From assembly GCF_024055575.1 (NCBI RefSeq), contig NZ_JAMXOE010000012.1:62001-126000 (forward strand): 64,000 nt of DNA, written 5' to 3'. The position numbers and the translations under genes are program-made. This document shows positions 7,183-15,756 of this stretch, piece by piece. Numbering within the stretch: position 1 is the stretch's first letter; each line of letters begins with the position of its first letter. Origin of the DNA: Mucilaginibacter flavidus (GTDB taxonomy: Bacteria > Bacteroidota > Bacteroidia > Sphingobacteriales > Sphingobacteriaceae). The notes beneath the pieces are model-generated. The model ran no database searches and was not told where the DNA came from. It was given only the letters and a program-made list of their open reading frames with translations.

Positions 7183-8970
7183 ATGAAAGACCTCGCATAC
7201 CTCAATAAATTCTTCGTTAAATACCGCTGGCACCTTATCCCGGGCGTGCTGTTTGTTATCATTTCAAACATTTTTGGCATCCTACCGGCAAAAGTTATTG
7301 CCCAGGCTCTTGATTTGGTTACAGAGAATATTGCCATGTACCGCCTGTTTTCCGGTTTTAACCGGCAGGGGCTTATTTACCAGATTTTTGGCTCCAGCTT
7401 ATTGCTGTTTGGCGCGCTGGTACTGGTTTTAGCACTATTACGGGGGCTGTTCCTGTTTTTTATGCGGCAAACCATTATCCTGATGTCGCGGCATATCGAG
7501 TTTGATCTTAAAAACGAGATCTATCACCACTACCAAAAACTATCACTTGCCTTTTACCGCCGCCATAACACAGGCGACCTGATGAACCGTGTAACTGAAG
7601 ATGTAAGCCGTGTACGCATGTACCTTGGGCCGGGCATTATGTACACTATCAATACAGTGGTGCTGTTTATTATGGCTATATATGTAATGCTCACGGTGAA
7701 TGTATCGCTGGCAATTTGGTCGGTGCTGCCATTGCCTATCCTGGCTGTTATAATATACTATGTAAACAATACCATTAACTACCGCAGCGAAAAAATACAA
7801 CAGCGCTTATCAGCGCTTTCCAGTTTTGTGCAGGAGAATTTTTCGGGTATCAGGGTAATCAAATCATATGTGCGCGAAAGGAATGTGAAACAGAAGTTTG
7901 CAGCCGAGAGCGAGGACTACAAAACCCACTCAATGGAACTGGTTAAAGTACAGGCCATGTTTTACCCCGTTATGCTGCTGCTGGTGGGGCTAAGCAATGT
8001 AATTACCATGTATGTGGGCGGCGTTGAAGTAATGAAGGGTAACATCACACCCGGTAATATTGCTGAGTTCATAGTATATCTTAATATGTTATCGTTCCCG
8101 GTTATTGCGCTGGGCTGGGTAACATCTTTGATTCAGCGGGCGGCCGCTTCGCAAAAAAGGATAAATGAGTTTTTGAGCCAGCAGTCCGAAATTATTTCGC
8201 CAAATGTTGCAAAAGTACCGGTAGCCGGGCATATTGCTTTTAATAATGTATCGTTCGTTTATCCTGATACAGGCATACAGGCGCTGAAAAATGTGTCGTT
8301 TGCGGCTAACCCCGGCGAGATGATCGCTATTATTGGCCGTACGGGTTCGGGTAAGTCAACCATAGCCAATTTGATAATGCGGATGTATGATACCACCGGC
8401 GGTGAGATTTTGATTGACCGGCAGCCAATAACCGGCCTCAATTTGGAAGGCTACCGTTCGCAAATTGGCTTTGTGCCGCAGGAAGTATTCCTGTTTTCAG
8501 ACACCATAGCCAACAACATTGCCTTTAGTGCCGATGTACTTGAGATGGACAAGGTAAGCCAGGCCGCAAAAGACGCTGCAGTGTATGCAAACATAATGGA
8601 ATTGGAGGATGGCTTTGAAACGTTGATAGGGGAGCGGGGAGTAACACTTTCGGGCGGGCAAAAGCAGCGGGTATCAATTGCAAGGGCGATAGTTAAGCAC
8701 CCGCAAATACTTATTTTTGATGATTGCCTGTCGGCGGTTGATACCCGGACCGAGGAAGAAATATTGAGCAATTTGGGCCGGAATATGCTGGGAAAAACCA
8801 GCATCATAATTGCCCACCGGATATCGACCATAAAAAATGCAGATAAAATTTTGGTGATGGATAACGGCGAAATAATTGAACAGGGTACCCACAATTACCT
8901 GATGGAGCAGAAGGGTACTTATTTCGAGTTGTATGAAAAACAACTGCTTGAAGAAGAAGAAAGTGCCTGA
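7183..8970 (+). CDS. ABC exporter, fused membrane and ATPase domains (MsbA/multidrug type)
   Basis: 595 residues. An ABC type-1 exporter membrane domain with about six helices occupies residues 15-315. The nucleotide-binding domain occupies 340-590: Walker A GRTGSGKST, Q-loop GFVPQEVFLFSDT, signature LSGGQKQR, Walker B ILIFDD and H-loop AHRIST. The residue after the Walker B Asp is Asp514, where a catalytic Glu is usual, so this site may be hydrolysis-impaired. No partner half-transporter is adjacent. The substrate (lipid, drug or peptide) cannot be told. Confidence 0.88.
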   Translation: MKDLAYLNKFFVKYRWHLIPGVLFVIISNIFGILPAKVIAQALDLVTENIAMYRLFSGFNRQGLIYQIFGSSLLLFGALVLVLALLRGLFLFFMRQTIILMSRHIEFDLKNEIYHHYQKLSLAFYRRHNTGDLMNRVTEDVSRVRMYLGPGIMYTINTVVLFIMAIYVMLTVNVSLAIWSVLPLPILAVIIYYVNNTINYRSEKIQQRLSALSSFVQENFSGIRVIKSYVRERNVKQKFAAESEDYKTHSMELVKVQAMFYPVMLLLVGLSNVITMYVGGVEVMKGNITPGNIAEFIVYLNMLSFPVIALGWVTSLIQRAAASQKRINEFLSQQSEIISPNVAKVPVAGHIAFNNVSFVYPDTGIQALKNVSFAANPGEMIAIIGRTGSGKSTIANLIMRMYDTTGGEILIDRQPITGLNLEGYRSQIGFVPQEVFLFSDTIANNIAFSADVLEMDKVSQAAKDAAVYANIMELEDGFETLIGERGVTLSGGQKQRVSIARAIVKHPQILIFDDCLSAVDTRTEEEILSNLGRNMLGKTSIIIAHRISTIKNADKILVMDNGEIIEQGTHNYLMEQKGTYFELYEKQLLEEEESA

Positions 8971-9088
8971 AATGTGTTGAAAATTCGAATAATTTCAACA
9001 AAAGCTTAATAATGTTGGAATAAATACTTGCTCTTTGAAAAATTATTTATATTTATGCCAACCAAAACTAGTTACGACATTTAATATT

Positions 9089-9418
9089 ATGGGAGATTTT
9101 GAAAACAGAGAGCGTGAAGAGGTTTATTCAAAGAAGGTAAGGGCGGGGAAGCGGACTTATTTTTTTGACGTAAAGGCGACCCGTTCAAACGATTATTATG
9201 TTACTATAACCGAAAGCAAAAAACGGTTAGAGGACGGCGTTTTTATCAAGCACAAGATTTTTTTATATAAAGAAGATTTTGAAAAATTTGCTGACGGCTT
9301 GAAGGATACCATTGAGTATATTAAAGCTAACCAGGAAGTAGTTGAAAAACGCTACGAATACAGCGAAGCCCAGGAAGTTGCTAAAACAGCCGATGAGGAC
9401 TTCTCATTCGAGATATAA
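9089..9418 (+). CDS. DUF3276 / PUR-alpha-like nucleic-acid-binding protein
   Basis: 109 residues from MGDFENREREEVYSKKV (ATG 9089-9091). The frame is open 18 codons upstream, but that part carries no family similarity. The PUR repeat is recognisable as KVRAGKRTYFFDVKATRSND, with the second half in FIKHKIFLYKEDFEKF. DUF3276 proteins are small single-stranded DNA/RNA binders of Bacteroidota, related to Borrelia BpuR and eukaryotic PUR-alpha. The C-terminus is acidic. A strong terminator follows 32 bases after the stop. Confidence 0.85.
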   Translation: MGDFENREREEVYSKKVRAGKRTYFFDVKATRSNDYYVTITESKKRLEDGVFIKHKIFLYKEDFEKFADGLKDTIEYIKANQEVVEKRYEYSEAQEVAKTADEDFSFEI

Positions 9419-9450
9419 AGAGAAACAAACTAACTAAACTAACCATTTTT

Positions 9451-9486
9451 AAACCCCTGCCTGTTAAACAAGCAGGGGTTTTTTTA
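9451..9486 (+). terminator. Rho-independent terminator after the DUF3276 gene
   Basis: AAACCCCTGC and GCAGGGGTTT form a stem of at least 10 bp around a short loop, followed by a run of T on the plus strand. Confidence 0.85.
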
Positions 9487-9505
9487 GAGGTATTTGTATA
9501 ATGCG

Positions 9506-9976
9506 TTACCGGTGAGATACGGCAATGCCGATGATAATTCCAACCACAATTTCTAAAGCATAAAGGCAAAGTATAACTATTGTAACAATACCCCAAAGTT
9601 TAAAGAACGATTTTAGTTTCCCTAGAGCAGTTGTAACCTGTTCTGAGTCGCCAAAGCTGAGGCCTTTTTTAATTTTGGAACCAAACTGGTATAAATAGAG
9701 GGCGAAGAAAAAATAAAGGATATCAAACAGAATAAAAACTGCTGTAACGACACCCCCTACGGCGGCTGGCATTGCTGCGTATATCGGCGATATCTGGGCC
9801 ATCATGGTCATTAGTGTCCCTACAAAAAGCGATAGGATAAGAAACAGGCCACACATTACAAAGCCTATGATTCCTAAAAAATTGGCCCATTTGCCCGATT
9901 CGCGGAGGTAAGTTTGCGCTTCAGGTGTTAAAACCAGCCCCGCGCCCGGGTCCACAAAATTTTCCGTTGTTTGCAT
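9506..9976 (-). CDS. DUF5362 family integral membrane protein
   Basis: 156 residues with an N-terminal cytosolic stretch containing LTPEAQTYLRESGKWANFLG and then four transmembrane helices (about 32-55, 70-95, 98-112 and 125-152). The pattern of a W-F-L-G-I-I-G helix followed by a Gly-rich loop is that of the DUF5362 family of Bacteroidota. Function unknown. It is transcribed towards the DUF3276 terminator, which may serve both directions. Confidence 0.6.
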   Translation of the reverse strand: MQTTENFVDPGAGLVLTPEAQTYLRESGKWANFLGIIGFVMCGLFLILSLFVGTLMTMMAQISPIYAAMPAAVGGVVTAVFILFDILYFFFALYLYQFGSKIKKGLSFGDSEQVTTALGKLKSFFKLWGIVTIVILCLYALEIVVGIIIGIAVSHR

Positions 9977-10051
9977 TTATTGAATTGTTTTAGAGTTTTA
10001 GATTACACTAAAGTTAAAAACTATCAATAACTAAACAACACGCGTCGAAAA

Positions 10052-11443
10052 TTATTTGTGATGCGCTATGTGATGTATTAATATGTCGTGCATTATCAAC
10101 GAAGCAATAGAAAAATAGATAATAAGCCCGGTAACGTCAACCAGGGTGGCCACAAATGGGGCCGACGACGTTGCAGGGTCGAGTTTTAAACGCTTCATCA
10201 ATATTGGCAGCATTGAGCCAGCCAGCGAACCCCAAAGTACTATACCAACTAGCGAAATACCGACAGTGAACGCAATTAACAATGAGTGTGGCCCGTAAAT
10301 TTTGCTGAATGAGGCCCATACTTCAATACGTAAAAAGCCTATAGTGCCCAGTATGGCGCCCAGCATGAGGCCCGAAAGTATTTCGCGGCGCATTACCCGC
10401 CACCAGTCTGCTATAGTTACCTCGCCAAGGGCCATGGCCTGTATAATAAGTGTCGATGCCTGCGAACCACTGTTTCCACCGCTCGACATAATGAGCGGGA
10501 TAAAAAATGTAAGTTGAATTACTACTGCAATCTCATCGTTGAAATACTGCATAGCGGTCGAGGTAAGCATCTCGCTTAAAAAAAGAATGATCAGCCAGCC
10601 TACCCGTTTTTTTACCAGTCTGAACAGGTTAATGTCCAGGTAAGGTTCATCTAAAGCCTCGGTACCACCAATTTTCTGAATATCTTCGGTATATTCTTCA
10701 TTGGCTATCCACAAAATATCATCAACCGTTACAATTCCTAACAATATATTTTGCGAGTCGACCACCGGTAAAGCCGTACGGTTATTCATCCTGAACACAT
10801 TAATGGCATCTTCCTGCGGATCGCTTGCGCTTAATGATATCAGGCGGCCGTCCATCAGATCGGTAATTTTGGTTTCAGGTTTTACCAGCAATATTTCGCG
10901 TATCCTTATATCGTCCAGCAAAACCCCGCCTTTATCAATCACATAAATAACATCAATCGTTTCTGAGTTTTTACCATAGCGCCTGATGTGCGATAGTACA
11001 CGTTCCACATCCCATTCTTTTTTTACGGCGATATAGTCAGGCGTCATCAACCTGCCTACAGAATCTTCCTCGTAGCCTAAAAGCGATAACGCTTCCTTGC
11101 GGTCGGCAGGAGATAAATGCAGGATAAGCTTTTGAACGGCATCGCCATGCAGTTCGGCGAAGAGTGAAGTACGGTCATCCGGCGGGAGCTCATTTATTAG
11201 CCCGGCTACTCTTTCGCCCGAAAGTTTTTTGATAATACGCTCCTGTGTGGGGAAATCGAGGATACGGAAAACATTTACTGCGCGGTTTAGCGACAGCGTT
11301 TCAATAAACAAGGGGCCATTTTCGGGAAGTTCACCTATCAGCTCTTCAACATCTGATATATTCAGGCTGTTCAAATATTCCTGTAGCTGGGCTTTGTCCT
11401 CATTTTCCAACAATACATTTATTTGGTCAACCATCTCTTCCAT
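10052..11443 (-). CDS. mgtE: Magnesium transporter MgtE
   Basis: 463 residues. The MgtE N-terminal helical domain (about 1-125, with LPPDDRTSLFAEL) is followed by two CBS domains (about 135-250, LMTPDYIAVK and ALPVVDSQNILLGIVTVDD). A five-helix channel domain follows (about 280-460), with the family motif SSGGNSGSQASTLIIQ. In known MgtE the cytosolic N and CBS domains sense Mg2+ and close the pore. The gene stands alone. Confidence 0.93.
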   Translation of the reverse strand: MEEMVDQINVLLENEDKAQLQEYLNSLNISDVEELIGELPENGPLFIETLSLNRAVNVFRILDFPTQERIIKKLSGERVAGLINELPPDDRTSLFAELHGDAVQKLILHLSPADRKEALSLLGYEEDSVGRLMTPDYIAVKKEWDVERVLSHIRRYGKNSETIDVIYVIDKGGVLLDDIRIREILLVKPETKITDLMDGRLISLSASDPQEDAINVFRMNNRTALPVVDSQNILLGIVTVDDILWIANEEYTEDIQKIGGTEALDEPYLDINLFRLVKKRVGWLIILFLSEMLTSTAMQYFNDEIAVVIQLTFFIPLIMSSGGNSGSQASTLIIQAMALGEVTIADWWRVMRREILSGLMLGAILGTIGFLRIEVWASFSKIYGPHSLLIAFTVGISLVGIVLWGSLAGSMLPILMKRLKLDPATSSAPFVATLVDVTGLIIYFSIASLIMHDILIHHIAHHK

Positions 11444-11535
11444 AAAAAAGCCTCCTTTTACATATTTATTTTTGCCTCATTTTGTGCCGCCGCAAAAGTC
11501 GTTTATTTTTTCAAAAACCGGGCAATTTTTTCTGT

Positions 11536-11543
11536 TATCTTTG
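11536..11543 (+). promoter_or_regulatory. -7 box of the ychF promoter
   Basis: TATCTTTG followed by CAG, a perfect TAnnTTTG box. It is 112 bases upstream of the ychF ATG, so the whole repeat hairpin at 11554-11650 would be inside the 5' leader. The -33 element is poor. Confidence 0.5.
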
Positions 11544-11553
11544 CAGCTTTTTA

Positions 11554-11650
11554 GTGAGGGGTTGATTAAGTTGATTAGGTTGATTGAGTTTGTTTTCGCC
11601 CTCGTCAATTCTTAACTCAATCAACCACTCACCTAATCAACTTAATCAAC
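11554..11650. repeat. Inverted arrays of GTTGATTAG-type 9-mers
   Basis: Arm 1 (11554-11590) repeats GTTGATTAA, GTTGATTAG and GTTGATTGA. Arm 2 (11615-11650) repeats the complement (CTAATCAAC, TTAATCAAC). The arms pair over about 35 positions around a 24-base loop. Arm 2 ends five bases before the ychF ATG. Confidence 0.8.
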
Positions 11651-11655
11651 TAATA

Positions 11656-12759
11656 ATGGGACTTCAATGTGGTATAGTAGGTTTACCAAACGTGGGTAAA
11701 TCAACTCTTTTTAATTGTTTGTCGAATGCTAAAGCGCAGGCGGCCAACTTTCCTTTTTGCACTATCGAGCCGAATGTGGGCGTAATAACCGTGCCGGATG
11801 AGCGCCTTACCAAGCTTACCGAAATAGTTAATCCTAAAAATGTGGTGCCAAATGTTATCGAGATTGTTGATATAGCAGGTCTTGTTAAAGGCGCCAGCAA
11901 AGGCGAAGGTTTGGGCAACCAGTTTTTGGCCAATATACGCTCAACCAATGCCATCATTCACGTTTTACGTTGCTTTGATAATGATAATGTGATTCACGTT
12001 GATGGTTCTGTCGACCCTATCCGCGATAAAGAGATTATCGATACCGAACTGCAGCTGAAAGATTTGGATTCAATAGAAAAGAAAATCCAGAAGGTTGAAA
12101 AAATGGCCAAAACCGGCGGCGACAAAGAAGCGAAAAAGACCTTTGATGTGCTGACTGTTTACAAAAACCATTTGTTGTCAGGCAAATCTGCCCGCACGGC
12201 TCCTGTTGCCGAAGAAGACAAAGAATATATTGAAGATATATGGCTGTTAACTGCCAAACCGGTAATGTATGTTTGCAACGTTGACGAAGCTTCAGTTAAT
12301 ACCGGTAATGCTTATGTTGAACGTGTTAAAGCAGCTGTTAAGGAAGAAAATGCCGAGGTGCTGATCATATCGGCACAAATTGAATCAGAAATTTCGCAGC
12401 TGGAAACTTACGAAGAGCGCCAGATGTTTTTGGATGATTTGGGTTTAACCGAATCGGGTGTAAACAAACTGATAAAGGCTGCCTATAAATTGCTTAACCT
12501 GGCAACTTACTTCACCGCTGGTGTTCAGGAAGTACGCGCCTGGACAATTACTAAAGGCTTTACTGCCCCGCAGGCAGCAGGCGTAATCCATACCGATTTT
12601 GAAAAAGGCTTTATCCGCGCCGAGGTAATTAAATTTGAAGACTTTGTGAAATTCAACGGTGTTGAGGCTACCATCAAAGAAAATGGCAAGATGGGTATTG
12701 AGGGCAAAACCTACATTGTGCAGGATGGAGATATCATGCACTTTAGGTTTAATGTGTAA
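11656..12759 (+). CDS. ychF: Redox-regulated ATPase YchF/EngD (OBG family)
   Basis: 367 residues from MGLQCGIVGLPNVGKSTLFN, the conserved YchF start. The frame is open 24 codons upstream but only through the repeat array. The G1 GLPNVGKST is at residues 8-16, with IVDIAGLVKGASKGEG as switch region and CNVDEAS in place of NKxD, which explains ATP preference in this family. The TGS domain closes the protein (LATYFTAGVQEVRAW and MHFRFNV). YchF associates with ribosomes and stress responses. Confidence 0.95.
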   Translation: MGLQCGIVGLPNVGKSTLFNCLSNAKAQAANFPFCTIEPNVGVITVPDERLTKLTEIVNPKNVVPNVIEIVDIAGLVKGASKGEGLGNQFLANIRSTNAIIHVLRCFDNDNVIHVDGSVDPIRDKEIIDTELQLKDLDSIEKKIQKVEKMAKTGGDKEAKKTFDVLTVYKNHLLSGKSARTAPVAEEDKEYIEDIWLLTAKPVMYVCNVDEASVNTGNAYVERVKAAVKEENAEVLIISAQIESEISQLETYEERQMFLDDLGLTESGVNKLIKAAYKLLNLATYFTAGVQEVRAWTITKGFTAPQAAGVIHTDFEKGFIRAEVIKFEDFVKFNGVEATIKENGKMGIEGKTYIVQDGDIMHFRFNV

Positions 12760-12778
12760 ACCTGTTTAATAATAATTC

Positions 12779-12931
12779 TTTGTCATTCTGAGCGATAGCG
12801 AAGAACTATCTCTTGAGCATAGCGAAAAATCTTATACTTGCGATAGGTATCAAAGCGACAAGTCGCGCGAATATCTATCAAGCGTGAATGTCGCGCGTTG
12901 AAGATTTTTCGCTATCGCTCAGAATGACAAA
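12779..12931. repeat. MITE-like palindromic intergenic element
   Basis: A 153-bp element with near-perfect terminal inverted repeats. The left end is TTGTCATTCTGAGCGATAGC and the right end its complement, GCTATCGCTCAGAATGACAA, with sub-repeats of ATAGCGAAAAATCTT inside. It contains no ORF. It lies between ychF and the GH2 gene. GTCATTCTGAGCG-type palindromes recur in many bacterial genomes; non-autonomous mobility is inference. Confidence 0.75.
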
Positions 12932-13003
12932 TTGATTATTTCCGTGCGTCAATTTTAACCCATCACCATATTTTTTTTACCTTTACGGCCATTAAAACTA
13001 CCT

Positions 13004-15661
13004 ATGGCCGCTTTTAAATTCTCCGTAAAAAACGTTTCTGTTTTTATCCTCTTATTCTTCCCGTTTTTACTGGCATCTGCACAAACCAGTTTCGAGCTAA
13101 ACCAGGGCTGGAAATGCCAAAAAATCAGCGATGTAAAAGCTGATGGACTGAAAATTTCAAATACTGATTACCAAATTGACAACTGGCTGCCTGCCACAGT
13201 ACCCGGCACTGTATTAACTACGCTGTTGAATAATAAACTGGTGCCCGATCCTTTTTGGGGGATGAACAACGCCCGCATAAAAGATATTTTTGATACCGAT
13301 CGCGATTATTACACCTATTGGTTTGTTAAAGATTTTACGCAGACTGCGGCAAATGGCAATAACCAGGTTTATCTGAATTTAAGGGGCGTTAATTATAGCT
13401 GCGAGGTTTATTTAAACGGTAAAAAAGTAAATAGGCAAACACACTTCGGTATGTTTTTGCGGCAGACTTATAATATAACAGGGTTAATAAACAAAACGGG
13501 CAGAAACCGCCTGGCAGTATTGGTTTATCCGCCAGACCCGGTTGGCAACGCCAATGGCGGCCAGGGTGGCGACGGGCAGATCGCCAAAAATGTGGGACTG
13601 CAATACACAGCCGGCTGGGATTGGATACAACCCATGCACGACCGCAACACCGGCATCTGGGATAAAGTGACCATTGAAACCACCGGGGCTGTAAGAATTA
13701 CCGATCCGCATGTAATAACCGTTGTGCCGGGGGTAAGGCAGGTTGAGGGTAAACAGCAGCCTGCAATAATTAAATCATCGGCAACTTTAACCAACCCAAC
13801 CAGTAAAGCGGTAAGTGGTGTGCTGCAATTTAATATTGACGGGCAGCGGGTGGTGAAAAATGTAGTTGTAAAACCCAATTCGTCAATAGACGTTAACCTG
13901 GGCGATTTGGTTTTAAACAATCCTAAGTTATGGTGGCCAAATGGCTATGGGAAACAAAGCCTGTATAAAAGCTCCATCCAATTTAATATCGCCAACAAAG
14001 TTTCTGATAAAACAGAGGTAAACGTTGGGGTAAGGGAAATACAGACAAGCTGGAACGAACAAACCAAAAGCCGCCAGGTATTGGTTAACGGCCAAAAAAT
14101 ATTTATAAAAGGTGGTAACTGGATCATATCCGATGCCATGCTGCGCTTTTCGGATGCGCGGTATAATGCTGAGGTGCGTTTTCACCGCGATATGAACCTT
14201 AACCTTATCCGTGTTTGGGGTGGGGCCTTGGTTGAGCGGCCGGAATTTTACAACGCCTGCGACGAGTCTGGCCTGCTGGTTTTTCAGGATTTTTGGATAT
14301 CGGGCGATGCCAATGGCCGCTGGATGGACCCAATGAAAAAAGACGACCAATGGGTTCGCCGCAAATACCCGGATGACCATAAACTGTATGTACAATCGCT
14401 TATTGACCAAATAAAGCTGGTGCGTAACCATCCGTCGTTGGCAATATGGTGCGGTGGTAACGAGATAACCCCGCCCGAAGATATACTGCTGGCAGTTCGC
14501 GATACCATTTTACCGAAATTAGATAACACCCGCTGGTTTGTTGAATATTCAAATTCTGATAAAATGTCGCTCAACACACTTGGCGGCAATGGCGATGGTC
14601 CGTATGGAATCCAGCCTGATTCGGCATTCTGGAAAGTCCACACGTTTCCGTTTAACTCCGAGATCGGCTCCGTGGGCATTAATGATTTTGAATCGTTAAA
14701 ACGCTTTATACCTACCGGCAACCTGGTAGCGCCGGAGTTTAATGCTGACAATAAGAAAAAATCAAAAGTCGATTCTGTTTGGGATTACCATAAGTATATT
14801 GGCTACGATGCATCTATCGAGCCTTATGGCAAGGCTACCGATGCCAAAGATTTTGCAGCGAAGGCACAGCTGGTTAACTATAACCAGTACCGCGCGCTGA
14901 TGGAAGGTTTCAGCAACCGGATGTGGGATTGGTATACAGGTGTAATCATCTGGAAAACTCAAAACCCATGGACTGCTATGCGCGGGCAGATGTACGACTA
15001 CTATCTCGATCCCAATGCCTGCCTCTATGGCCTCCACAGCGGCAGCGAACCACTGCACGTAATGTATAACCCGCTTGATGGCATGGTTACCATCGTAAAC
15101 AATACCTTCACCACCCGCCGCGATTTAATGCTATCAGTTAAAACCTATGATATACAAGGCAAAGAACGCCTGCTTACCCAGGTTTTTGAAGAAATACAGC
15201 CGCAATCCGTTAAAGGTTTTATCCCGATGAAAGAGGGCATCGATAATCTCGCCAAAAAAGAAGGCGTTTTTCTTTCGCTGCGTTTAACTGATGTAAACAA
15301 AAATATTGTAAGCGATAACCTGTACTGGTTGCCCGATGAAAAAGGCGTTTACTCCGGTCTTAAAAAGATGGCGGCATCGCAATTGGAAACCGTTGCCAGG
15401 CAAATTGCGCCAGGAACAGTAGAAGTTACCCTGAGCAACCCTTCGAATGCACCGGTAGCATTTTTTAACCGCCTCTCATTAGTCGATGCGCAAAGTGGCA
15501 ACCGCCTGTTGCCGGTGTTTTATAGCGATAACTATGTGTCGGTATTGCCCGGTGAGCACAAAACTATTACTATAAATTATGATGCCGGTAAATTTAAAAA
15601 TGTGCCTATTGTTAGTGTAGGCGGGTGGAATTTGAAAGAGCAAATCATAGCTACAAAATAG
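13004..15661 (+). CDS. Secreted glycoside hydrolase family 2 (exo-beta-glucosaminidase / beta-mannosidase type)
   Basis: 885 residues. A signal peptide (about 1-26, ending LLASAQ) precedes a GH2 sugar-binding domain (about 45-215), a GH2 Ig-like domain (about 220-335), the TIM barrel (about 340-680) and C-terminal beta-sandwiches. The predicted acid/base is Glu487 in WCGGNE and the nucleophile is Glu553 in NSEIGS. The overall layout and the motif RMWDWYTGVIIWKTQNPW resemble exo-beta-D-glucosaminidases and mannosylglycoprotein endo-beta-mannosidases. Exact specificity is not settled. It stands alone rather than in a SusCD locus. Confidence 0.82.
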   Translation: MAAFKFSVKNVSVFILLFFPFLLASAQTSFELNQGWKCQKISDVKADGLKISNTDYQIDNWLPATVPGTVLTTLLNNKLVPDPFWGMNNARIKDIFDTDRDYYTYWFVKDFTQTAANGNNQVYLNLRGVNYSCEVYLNGKKVNRQTHFGMFLRQTYNITGLINKTGRNRLAVLVYPPDPVGNANGGQGGDGQIAKNVGLQYTAGWDWIQPMHDRNTGIWDKVTIETTGAVRITDPHVITVVPGVRQVEGKQQPAIIKSSATLTNPTSKAVSGVLQFNIDGQRVVKNVVVKPNSSIDVNLGDLVLNNPKLWWPNGYGKQSLYKSSIQFNIANKVSDKTEVNVGVREIQTSWNEQTKSRQVLVNGQKIFIKGGNWIISDAMLRFSDARYNAEVRFHRDMNLNLIRVWGGALVERPEFYNACDESGLLVFQDFWISGDANGRWMDPMKKDDQWVRRKYPDDHKLYVQSLIDQIKLVRNHPSLAIWCGGNEITPPEDILLAVRDTILPKLDNTRWFVEYSNSDKMSLNTLGGNGDGPYGIQPDSAFWKVHTFPFNSEIGSVGINDFESLKRFIPTGNLVAPEFNADNKKKSKVDSVWDYHKYIGYDASIEPYGKATDAKDFAAKAQLVNYNQYRALMEGFSNRMWDWYTGVIIWKTQNPWTAMRGQMYDYYLDPNACLYGLHSGSEPLHVMYNPLDGMVTIVNNTFTTRRDLMLSVKTYDIQGKERLLTQVFEEIQPQSVKGFIPMKEGIDNLAKKEGVFLSLRLTDVNKNIVSDNLYWLPDEKGVYSGLKKMAASQLETVARQIAPGTVEVTLSNPSNAPVAFFNRLSLVDAQSGNRLLPVFYSDNYVSVLPGEHKTITINYDAGKFKNVPIVSVGGWNLKEQIIATK

Positions 15662-15756
15662 AACTAAACGGTATTTTAAGGTGAAAAATCTTTGCGCTCT
15701 GATTAAATTTTTATTTACATTAGAACGCAGGATATATAAACCTTGTCACAATAATA

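Noticed and set aside
13928..14431. Open frame opposite the GH2 gene
   Set aside because: It lies fully within the conserved GH2 catalytic region on the other strand and shows no domain of its own.
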